Source: an uncultured Candidatus Nemicrothrix sp. (lineage in GTDB: Bacteria; Actinomycetota; Acidimicrobiia; Acidimicrobiales; Acidimicrobilacustridaceae). Taken from it: 32,357 nt of DNA. This document shows positions 1 to 8,224 of this stretch, piece after piece. The DNA lies in contig CAIPQK010000211.1 of the NCBI GenBank assembly GCA_903867185.1, positions 1-32,357 of the forward strand. Direction: 5' to 3'. Each line of letters begins with the position of its first letter. Position 1 is the stretch's first letter. A program made the translations under genes and the position numbers. Below the pieces are notes generated by a model. It was given only the letters and a program-made list of their open reading frames with translations. It did no database searches and had not been told where the DNA came from.

Positions 1-1185
1 ACCGCGATGTGCGGCATTCTCTTCTGGGCAGTGGGCTTTGCATTTATGTTCGGTGAAGGAAATGGCTGGATCGGCCATCAGTTCTTCTTCCTGAACGATG
101 CCCCTGCAACCTATGGCACAACTGGTGTTGCGTTCCTTGCGTTCTGGGTCTTCCAGTTTGCTTTCGCCGACACCGCCTCGACCATCGTCTCGGGTGCCAT
201 GGTCGGACGCACCAGTTTCAAGGGTGACCTCATCTATTCGATTGGCGTGAGCGCAATCATCTACCCGATCGTCGGTCACTGGATCTGGGGACCGGGCGGC
301 TGGCTCGCCACGATGGACACGCCGTTCCGCGATTTCGCGGGCTCGACCGTTGTTCACACCGTTGGCGGTGTTCTTGCCCTCACTGGTGCGGTTGCTCTCG
401 GCCCGCGCATTGGACGCAAGTTCAAGCGAGACGGCGGCGGCTTCATGGTCGGTCACGACATGACCATCGCAGCCATCGGCGGCATCATCCTGTGGTTCGG
501 TTGGTACGGCTTCAACCCGGGTTCAACGCTCAGCGCAATGGATCTCGAAGGAATCGGTCGTGTTGCTGCAAACACCACACTCGCTGCATGCGCGGGCTGT
601 CTTGCGGGCTTGGCTTTCATGTACTTCCGCACAAAGAAGTGGGATCCAGGCATCACGATCAATGGCTTCCTCGCAGGCCTCGTTGCGATCACCGCACCGT
701 GCTACTGGGTAAGCCCGCTCGGAGCCATCATTATCGGCGGGGTCGCAGCAATCATCTGCGTGCTTGCGATCGATGTCATCGAATGGTTCCGAGTTGACGA
801 TCCGATCGGTGCAGTTGCAGTCCACGGCGTGTGCGGGATCTTCGGCACCATCGCTGTTGGTCTGTTCGCTACGGGTGACTTCGGAATCCCTGGCGCAACG
901 GGTGCCGATATCAGCACCGGCACTGTGACCGGCCTGTTCTATGGCGGTGGAACCGATCAGTTGGTGTCGCAGCTCATCGGATCCGCAGTGGTGACTGGAC
1001 TCGTTCTGATCGCCGGCATGGTCCTGATGTACGGGCTCAAGGCAGCCAAACAACTTCGTGTACCGGCCGACATCGAGCTCGAGGGTATTGATATCCACGA
1101 ACACGGTGGTTCCGCTTACCACCCTGAATTCGCTTTCACCGGCACGGGCGTTCCCGCCTCATCCGGCGCTAGCAAGGAGGCTTAA
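1..1185 (+). CDS. amt: Ammonium transporter Amt/AmtB, 5'-truncated by the window edge
   Basis: Membrane channel that conducts NH4+/NH3 into the cell. The reading frame is open from the first base, so the first internal ATG (7) is not the start; roughly 80-90 N-terminal residues with the first helices lie outside the window. The visible part has the Amt hallmarks: FAFADTAS in a helix, the first pore histidine in VVHTVGGV, the GPRIGRK loop, GFNPGS, and the second pore histidine in AVHGVCGIFG. Many hydrophobic helices follow one another, then a hydrophilic cytoplasmic tail of about 45 residues ending at 1185. A PII gene starts 3 nt downstream, with its ribosome site AAGGAGG (1174-1180) inside this gene's end, so the pair is co-transcribed and PII should plug this channel when nitrogen is plentiful. 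Family identity is clear. Confidence 0.95.
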   Translation, partial: TAMCGILFWAVGFAFMFGEGNGWIGHQFFFLNDAPATYGTTGVAFLAFWVFQFAFADTASTIVSGAMVGRTSFKGDLIYSIGVSAIIYPIVGHWIWGPGGWLATMDTPFRDFAGSTVVHTVGGVLALTGAVALGPRIGRKFKRDGGGFMVGHDMTIAAIGGIILWFGWYGFNPGSTLSAMDLEGIGRVAANTTLAACAGCLAGLAFMYFRTKKWDPGITINGFLAGLVAITAPCYWVSPLGAIIIGGVAAIICVLAIDVIEWFRVDDPIGAVAVHGVCGIFGTIAVGLFATGDFGIPGATGADISTGTVTGLFYGGGTDQLVSQLIGSAVVTGLVLIAGMVLMYGLKAAKQLRVPADIELEGIDIHEHGGSAYHPEFAFTGTGVPASSGASKEA

Positions 1186-1188
1186 GTC

Positions 1189-1530
1189 ATGCTGAAACTT
1201 GTTACCGCAATTCTCAAACCACACAAGTTTGATGATGTGAAGGAAGCTCTAAAGAAGGACGGCATCACCGGTCTGACCGTTACCGAAGTCAAGGGCTTCG
1301 GACGTCAGGGCGGCAAGACCGAAACCTTCCGAGGATCCGAATACACCGTCGAACTACTTCCCAAACTCAAGATTGAGTTGGTTGTCGAAGAGTCCTCAGT
1401 GGCCAAGGTGGTCGAGACGATCACCGCTGCTGGTCAGACCGGCAAGATCGGCGACGGCAAGATCTGGGTACTCGGAGTCGATGAACTGGTTCGGATTCGC
1501 ACCTCGGAAACGGGTGTTGAAGCCATTTAG
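1189..1530 (+). CDS. glnK: Nitrogen regulatory protein PII (GlnB/GlnK family), paralogue 1
   Basis: Small trimeric signal protein that reads ATP/ADP and 2-oxoglutarate and binds Amt and other nitrogen proteins. It has 113 residues, normal for the family. The sequence shows KPHK near the N-terminus, the T-loop [10 protein letters not shown] followed by RGSEY with the modifiable tyrosine at residue 52 (Tyr51 in enterobacterial numbering), and the C-terminal signature TGKIGDGKIWV with RIRTSE. In actinobacteria this tyrosine is typically adenylylated by GlnD. The start is fixed by AAGGAGG at 1174-1180, 8 nt before the ATG. It lies directly behind amt and before a strong hairpin, so it ends that operon. 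Pairing with amt favours a GlnK rather than a GlnB role, but sequence alone does not separate them. Confidence 0.95.
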   Translation: MLKLVTAILKPHKFDDVKEALKKDGITGLTVTEVKGFGRQGGKTETFRGSEYTVELLPKLKIELVVEESSVAKVVETITAAGQTGKIGDGKIWVLGVDELVRIRTSETGVEAI

Positions 1531-1553
1531 TTAGATTCTTTCTTGGTTGCTAT

Positions 1554-1579
1554 GGGGCCCTCGCTTCGGCGGGGGCCCC
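1554..1579 (+). terminator. Intrinsic terminator after the amt-PII operon
   Basis: An 11-bp GC-rich stem (1554-1564 with 1569-1579, one G-U pair) is closed by a UUCG tetraloop on a C-G pair, the very stable type. Only a weak T-rich stretch (CCGTTTTC) follows. It ends the amt-PII transcript and separates it from the two-component genes. Confidence 0.8.
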
Positions 1580-1605
1580 AAACCGTTTTCGGGTTCGAAC
1601 CTTTC

Positions 1606-1637
1606 CTTCACCCCGTTCTCACCTTTCTCTCACCAGC
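1606..1637 (+). promoter_or_regulatory. Three 11-bp-spaced TCACC direct repeats before the response regulator
   Basis: TCACC occurs at 1608-1612, 1619-1623 and 1630-1634, exactly 11 bp apart, and each copy is preceded by a pyrimidine. Regulators of the OmpR/PhoB class bind tandem half-sites on one face of the helix with about 11 bp spacing, and the PHO box of Streptomyces uses GTTCACC-like units. The third copy ends only 3 nt before the GTG start of the regulator gene, so autoregulation is the simple reading. The binding itself is inferred. Confidence 0.5.
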
Positions 1638-2342
1638 GTGGGCAAGACTCTGGAAATGGGAGCGCACCTAGTCATTGCTGAGGATGATCGAGCAGTTCGA
1701 GAGTCGGTGACTCGGGCCCTTGAACTCGAGGGCTACACCGTCGAAGCGGTCACCGATGGGGTGGCTGCGCTCGAAGCCGCAAGCAAAGAAGGCGTCGATC
1801 TTCTCCTGCTTGATCTCGGTATGCCGAACATGGACGGCCTGACAGTTTGTCGTCGACTTCGTTCGGCGGGTTCGCGCCTTCCGATTCTTGTGCTTACTGC
1901 TCGGACAGAAGTTTCTGATCGAGTTTCAGGTCTCGATGCTGGCGCCGATGATTATCTTCCGAAACCGTTCTCCCTCGATGAACTTTTGGCCCGGTTACGT
2001 TCGTTGTTACGTCGAAGCACATTCGATGACACCGACGAGATCCCGCAGGTGATCGTTGAAGATTTAGTCATCGACGAAGCAGCGCGTAGAGCATGGCGTG
2101 GCGAGCGTGAACTTGAACTGACCAAAACCGAGTTTGATCTCCTCGAGTTATTGGCTCGCAATACGGGAGTGGTTCTTTCCCATTCAAATATTTACGACCA
2201 AATCTGGGGTTACGACTTCGGCCCCGACTCGAAAGCACTCGCGGTCTACATCGGTTATTTGCGACGCAAAACTGAAGAAGGCGGAGAAGCACGGCTCATC
2301 CAGACGGTTCGCGGCGTCGGTTACACCCTGCGATTGTCATGA
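1638..2342 (+). CDS. mprA: OmpR-family response regulator, MprA-like
   Basis: Cytoplasmic DNA-binding response regulator. The receiver domain (about residues 10-125) has the acidic pocket E15-D16-D17, phosphoacceptor D59 in LLLLDLGMP, the switch threonine in VLTART, and the lysine in DDYLPKPF. A winged-helix trans_reg_C domain (about 135-234) ends in QTVRGVGYTLR. The stretch around RVSGLDAGADDYLPKPF closely matches mycobacterial MprA, a regulator of envelope stress. The GTG at 1638 is used as start; an in-frame ATG at 1656 is an alternative that still keeps the whole receiver. Neither has a good ribosome site. The stop overlaps the kinase start by 4 bases (ATGA), implying coupled translation. 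It sits between two Amt-PII modules, so a nitrogen link is possible but unproven. Confidence 0.9.
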   Translation: MGKTLEMGAHLVIAEDDRAVRESVTRALELEGYTVEAVTDGVAALEAASKEGVDLLLLDLGMPNMDGLTVCRRLRSAGSRLPILVLTARTEVSDRVSGLDAGADDYLPKPFSLDELLARLRSLLRRSTFDDTDEIPQVIVEDLVIDEAARRAWRGERELELTKTEFDLLELLARNTGVVLSHSNIYDQIWGYDFGPDSKALAVYIGYLRRKTEEGGEARLIQTVRGVGYTLRLS

Positions 2343-3685
2343 CGCTCCGAGGGAAAATCGCCATTGCTATGGCGGTGTTGACCGCGTTCACCGCGATCAT
2401 CGTTGCGGTTTCAACATATGCAGTGACCGATAATCGCGTTCGGTCAGAGGTCGATCAGTACCTCGACGGATACGCGCAGCGGTTCCAAGATCCCGATGGC
2501 CGCCAAGCGGTGATCACCTGCGCGAGCAATAACGTGCGTCGACTCCCGCAGGGAGTTCAACGTGATCCCGACGCTATTCAGGGGGTGGCGTTTCAATGTC
2601 TCGATAAATCAGGTTCGGTCATAAACACCATTGGCGTAGGAATACTTCCGGTAAGCGAGAAGGATCTTGCGATTGCCGCCAGCGGTCGAAATGAAACAAC
2701 CCGAACTGTCAGGGTGAATGGAAAAACCTGGCGGGTCGAGACGGTTGGTGTTGCTCAAGGTGGAGCAATCCAGATCGCACGCGATTACGGTGCGACCAAT
2801 CGCGTGCTTTCTGCATTGAGAGTCTGGCTTTCGCTGATCGTTGTTGCCGCTGCAGCAATTAGCGCACTGGTTGGTTGGCTGATTGCTCGTCGTGCGACGA
2901 AACCACTGGTGCAGCTCACGGACGCAGCCGAAGAGGTTGCGAACACCGGACGTCTCGACGTCGATGTTCCTGAAGCTGGAAAGGATGAGCCCGGTCGTTT
3001 GGCTCGAGCATTTGCCACGATGCTTGCGGCGTTGGGGCAGTCGCGTGATCAGCAGCAACAGCTCGTGCAAGATGCTGGGCATGAATTGCGCACGCCGCTC
3101 ACGAGTTTGCGCACCAACGTAGAAACGTTGCAGCGCTATCCGGATCTTCCGTCGGAAACCCGTGACGTCATACTTTCTGATCTCCAGTCTGAGACCCGTG
3201 AACTTGGTGCGCTTGTCGATGAACTCGTTCAACTGGCGACCGATACGTGGGATGACGAGCCCGAGGAATCGGTTTCTCTCGATCTCATTGCCGAACGGGT
3301 TGTCGAACGAACTCGGCGTCGCACCGGCCGAGTTGTCGAGCTCGACGTTCAATCATCGGTGATGATCGGTCGACCTCGAGAACTGACTCGAGCGATAGGC
3401 AATCTGGTCGACAACGCCGCGAAGTTCAGCGATGACCCGACGCCAGTCGAAGTCATGGTCCGACCTGGCACCGTTGTGGTTCGAGATCATGGGCCCGGGA
3501 TCAACGCCGAAGATCAACCGCATCTCTTTGACCGCTTCTATCGGGCTGCTGATGCCCGTTCAAAGCCAGGCTCTGGACTTGGGCTGGCCATCGTCGATCA
3601 GATTGTGCGTGCCCACGGTGGAACGGTGACGGCGGCGAACGCTCCGAATGGTGGCGCGGTGTTCACCATCCAGTTTCTGGCCTGA
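2339..3685 (+). CDS. mprB: Membrane sensor histidine kinase, MprB-like, partner of the preceding regulator
   Basis: Inner-membrane kinase of 448 residues. Order: helix TM1 (about 7-29), an extracytoplasmic sensor of about 125 residues, helix TM2 (about 160-183), HAMP linker, HisKA dimerisation helix with the phosphorylated histidine H248 in DAGHELRTPLTSLRTN, then an ATPase domain with N box NLVDNAAKFS, G1 DHGPGI and G2 GSGLGLAI. The H-box sequence is very close to mycobacterial MprB. The sensor holds just two cysteines, C61 and C87, which could form a disulfide. The start overlaps the regulator stop by 4 bases. The signal sensed cannot be read from sequence. No terminator is obvious in the 227 bp that follow. 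Confidence 0.9.
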   Translation: MTLRGKIAIAMAVLTAFTAIIVAVSTYAVTDNRVRSEVDQYLDGYAQRFQDPDGRQAVITCASNNVRRLPQGVQRDPDAIQGVAFQCLDKSGSVINTIGVGILPVSEKDLAIAASGRNETTRTVRVNGKTWRVETVGVAQGGAIQIARDYGATNRVLSALRVWLSLIVVAAAAISALVGWLIARRATKPLVQLTDAAEEVANTGRLDVDVPEAGKDEPGRLARAFATMLAALGQSRDQQQQLVQDAGHELRTPLTSLRTNVETLQRYPDLPSETRDVILSDLQSETRELGALVDELVQLATDTWDDEPEESVSLDLIAERVVERTRRRTGRVVELDVQSSVMIGRPRELTRAIGNLVDNAAKFSDDPTPVEVMVRPGTVVVRDHGPGINAEDQPHLFDRFYRAADARSKPGSGLGLAIVDQIVRAHGGTVTAANAPNGGAVFTIQFLA

Positions 3686-5711
<2,026 letters not shown>

Positions 5712-5718
5712 CCAATTG

Positions 5719-5749
5719 GGGTGTGCGGTCCGAAGACGACCGCACACCC
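5719..5749 (+). terminator. Terminator hairpin after PII-amt operon
   Basis: Perfect 12-bp inverted repeat (5719-5730 with 5738-5749) with a 7-nt loop, starting 7 nt after the amt stop codon. The following sequence is not T-rich, so termination may be inefficient or may need Rho. Confidence 0.65.
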
Positions 5750-5812
5750 TGTGGTTCGTACAAGAGTCTCAAACAGTTCGGTAGTGGTCGCCATAAATCG
5801 AAGGATGCAGCA

Positions 5813-6151
5813 ATGAGCGCAATGACGAACGAGCAATTCGCTCAACGATGGAATGCACTCAACAAAGTGCATCGTCGCCAGATCCGCCGGTTAGCGCGAA
5901 TTGGTCGAGCGCAGGAAAATTCTGCTGATGCACAACTCGCGGTTGTGTTTGCTGCCTTCCAACAAAGTCGGTCGTGGTATCGCCGCTTCTGGTTGTGGTT
6001 TCCAGTTCTTGTGGTTGCTGGAGTTATCGCCGGATTGGCAATCCATCCGCTGATCGTTGGCATCGTTGTTGGCTTTGCGGCGAATGCGTTGTTTGTTCGC
6101 CGCAACTACTCGCGAGTGTCACTCGTAAACGCAGAGTTGCTTTCCTCGTAG
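5813..6151 (+). CDS. Small membrane protein of unknown function
   Basis: I do not recognise this protein. From the ATG at 5813 it has 112 residues; AAGGA at 5801-5805 is a suitable ribosome site. The N-terminal half is hydrophilic and basic (RRQIRRLARIGR), probably helical and cytoplasmic. Two hydrophobic segments follow (about residues 63-79 and 81-95), separated by a very short turn (HPLIVG), then a charged tail with RRNYSR. A hairpin of two helices with both ends in the cytoplasm fits. It lies behind the Amt terminator and before the acyltransferase, with no evident link to either. Coding is supported by the ribosome site, codon-position bias and the coherent membrane pattern. Confidence 0.65.
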   Translation: MSAMTNEQFAQRWNALNKVHRRQIRRLARIGRAQENSADAQLAVVFAAFQQSRSWYRRFWLWFPVLVVAGVIAGLAIHPLIVGIVVGFAANALFVRRNYSRVSLVNAELLSS

Positions 6152-6191
6152 ACTCCAAATTGCTCTCGTCGTGTTCCCGGCGCGTATGCAG

Positions 6192-6197
6192 TACTAT
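6192..6197 (+). promoter_or_regulatory. Possible -10 element before acyltransferase gene
   Basis: TACTAT at 6192-6197 lies in an AT-richer stretch 24 nt before the ATG at 6222. No good -35 was found at 16-19 nt. Weak support. Confidence 0.3.
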
Positions 6198-6221
6198 GAG
6201 GTTTTAATAAGACGGGGACTC

Positions 6222-7418
6222 ATGGCGGAAGCAGAGATCACGGCAGGCGGGCCAACGGATGCTTCGACAGCTGTGACTCGTCGTGTCACAACCCTTGACG
6301 GAGTTCGTGCTCTCGCAGCTCTCGGGGTATTGGTGTTTCACTGCGCAGAGGGGAGCGGGTTCTCCAAAGCTGACCACGGCAACCTGAATTTCATTCTGGC
6401 GATACTGAAGAATCTTGGAAACTTTGGAGTTGCTGTCTTCTTCGTATTATCGGGCTATCTGCTCTTCCGTGAGTTCGTTCGCAAAATACTTTTCGATGGA
6501 AGTCGAACACCGCTTCCACATTATTTCGAACGTAGGTTTCTGCGGATCTATCCCGCCTATTGGGTAGCGCTTGTGGGGTTTGTCCTCGTGGCCGGGGCAC
6601 CTTCGGTAGTTGGAAGCGAATTTGGCTTGCTCACGCTCACGGAACGTCAATTTTCTTCCAAATTGTTTCCTGGATTGGGGGTTGCTTGGACGCTCTACAT
6701 TGAAGTGGCGTTCTACGTGTTCCTCCCGATTTATGCGGGCGCTCTAGCGCTTGCATGTCGAAACCGGAATGTAAAGACTCGCCTCGTTCTGGTGATTAGT
6801 TCGTTGGCTTGTTTGGTTGCTATCGCCCACTTCTGGATCGGCGTAGTTGTTCCATTCGGTGGAGCCGAACTTATGTTGCGACTGAGGATGAATTTGCCGA
6901 CCTACCTCGGGTGGTTCGCTGGTGGAATGGCACTCAGCGTTGCGTCAGTTTGGACTTCAGCGGATCGATCGTTGCCCCGTATGCTGAGACAGCTGGTTGA
7001 TCGAGCTTGGATCTGTTGGGCTATTGCGTTCCTTGCCTACGTGACTGTGGTGCTTGTTGACACCAATATTCGTTTTGCAGAATCGCTCGAGCGGGAGTCT
7101 GCACTCATGTTTCAGACTCGGATTTTTCTCCAAGGAATTGCCGCACTCTTTTTTGTGCTTCCTATGGCGCTTGGTGACCGACCAAGTCACTTGCGCTCAA
7201 TAGTCGGTAATAGGTATCTCGCCTGGATCGGTGGTGTTTCGTATGGGGTCTACCTTTGGCACACGATCATCGTTAGGCAGGTCAATGAATGGGCGACGAT
7301 CCAACCGGACTTTGCTGGATTCCTCTGGATGCTGGCAATCGTGATGCCGAGCGCGATTCTCGTCGGATGGATCAGCTTCCGTTTGATCGAGAAGCCGGCA
7401 CTCTCGCTCGCAAGGTAA
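6222..7418 (+). CDS. Acyltransferase 3 family membrane protein (OafA/YrhL-like)
   Basis: Integral membrane acyltransferase (PF01757) of 398 residues that would transfer acetyl or other acyl groups to cell-surface sugars or lipids. Family marks: RVTTLDGVRALAALGVLVFHC at the first helix with the conserved histidine, LSGYLLFREF, RRFLRIYPAYW with the conserved arginines, and GGVSYGVYLWH near the end. About ten hydrophobic helices are visible. It lacks the C-terminal SGNH esterase domain that some relatives carry. The ATG at 6222 is preceded by GGGGA at 6214-6218; an upstream in-frame start at 6171 would add a non-conserved stretch. The next gene begins 51 nt later and has an exported carbohydrate-binding-like fold, suggesting a joint role in surface-glycan modification. 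The acyl donor and target are unknown. Confidence 0.85.
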   Translation: MAEAEITAGGPTDASTAVTRRVTTLDGVRALAALGVLVFHCAEGSGFSKADHGNLNFILAILKNLGNFGVAVFFVLSGYLLFREFVRKILFDGSRTPLPHYFERRFLRIYPAYWVALVGFVLVAGAPSVVGSEFGLLTLTERQFSSKLFPGLGVAWTLYIEVAFYVFLPIYAGALALACRNRNVKTRLVLVISSLACLVAIAHFWIGVVVPFGGAELMLRLRMNLPTYLGWFAGGMALSVASVWTSADRSLPRMLRQLVDRAWICWAIAFLAYVTVVLVDTNIRFAESLERESALMFQTRIFLQGIAALFFVLPMALGDRPSHLRSIVGNRYLAWIGGVSYGVYLWHTIIVRQVNEWATIQPDFAGFLWMLAIVMPSAILVGWISFRLIEKPALSLAR

Positions 7419-7469
7419 TCAACAGATGGAGAGCGTGATGCAATTCAGCATGATGCCAAAGGAGAAACT

Positions 7470-8129
7470 ATGTCCGAGAACGTGAAACAGAGGGAATGGG
7501 TGAGACTGGTTGCCGGCGTTGTCTTTGTCGTGGTGATTATCGGGGCATTCACTTTTCTCTTCCGTGATCGTTCGCAAGGGACTGCGACAGCGCCACCTGG
7601 GTCCAGCGTTGTCGCCAAAGACTTATTTGGCCGCGCATCCGGATCACTTGAATCTGGAAAAAAAACTACGAATTGGAAGTCGGTCCGAGGCGGATGGAGA
7701 ATTGCGGCAGGAGCGGCGTTTGTTTCGGAGCCGGCGCAATTTTTCAACGTTGCTGTTGTCGATGCTGGTCTGAATGCGTCGATAAATGCGTCGGTCTCGG
7801 GGCGGGGCTACTGCGGGGTAGTCGCGAATTATGTCGACCAAAACAATTATTTATCACTCGTTCGCGTCGAGCCGTATGGGGTTTGGAATCTTGAGCTTCA
7901 CCGCAACGGAACTGCACAGTTAATGGCGACCATAGGCGGGACGAAAAGCGTGATGCTCAAAGCATCAATCGCTGTCGAGGCCCCGATCGTTACAGCGACA
8001 GTTGGAGATCAGCACGTGTCAGTGAGCATTTCAGATCTTGCTCCAGGACGTTCAGCGGGTCTTTATGCCGCTGACCCGAACCCATCAGAGTGTGCATTTG
8101 ATGACGTGGTCATCTCTCGCCCGAACTAA
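7470..8129 (+). CDS. Membrane-anchored exported protein with concanavalin-like (laminin-G-like) domain
   Basis: A protein of 219 residues. One N-terminal helix (about 12-31, VAGVVFVVVIIGAFTFLF) with preceding positive charge anchors or exports it. The outer part begins with DLFGRASGSLES and continues with GGWRIAAGAAF, YCGVVANYVDQNNYLSLVRV, VWNLELHRNG and CAFDDVVISRP. This succession is typical of concanavalin A-like jelly-roll domains found in sugar-binding and glycan-degrading proteins. Two cysteines in the outer part (in GYCGV and SECAF) could pair. AAGGAG about 6 nt before ATG 7470 fixes the start. It follows the acyltransferase gene closely and is ended by a strong hairpin. The ligand is unknown and no catalytic residues can be named; the fold call is from pattern, not from a search. 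Confidence 0.7.
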   Translation: MSENVKQREWVRLVAGVVFVVVIIGAFTFLFRDRSQGTATAPPGSSVVAKDLFGRASGSLESGKKTTNWKSVRGGWRIAAGAAFVSEPAQFFNVAVVDAGLNASINASVSGRGYCGVVANYVDQNNYLSLVRVEPYGVWNLELHRNGTAQLMATIGGTKSVMLKASIAVEAPIVTATVGDQHVSVSISDLAPGRSAGLYAADPNPSECAFDDVVISRPN

Positions 8130-8171
8130 CGGCACTTTCCGAACTTCTCGACAGAGACTTTTTTGAAACGC

Positions 8172-8201
8172 AGAAGGGCCGCCATCGTAGGCGGCCCTTC
8201 T
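8172..8201. terminator. Bidirectional terminator between convergent genes
   Basis: Perfect 12-bp inverted repeat (8172-8183 with 8190-8201), 6-nt loop. Rightward it is followed by TTC; leftward the minus-strand transcript runs into GCGTTTCAAAAAAG. It lies between the exported protein gene (ends 8129) and hppA (ends 8225, minus strand) and can serve both. Confidence 0.85.
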
Positions 8202-8224
8202 TTCAAACTTGGTCCTGCGAGTGT

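Noticed and set aside
2609-3352. Minus-strand open frame opposite the histidine kinase
   Set aside because: No protein family character and no start signals; kinase motifs on the other strand are complete.
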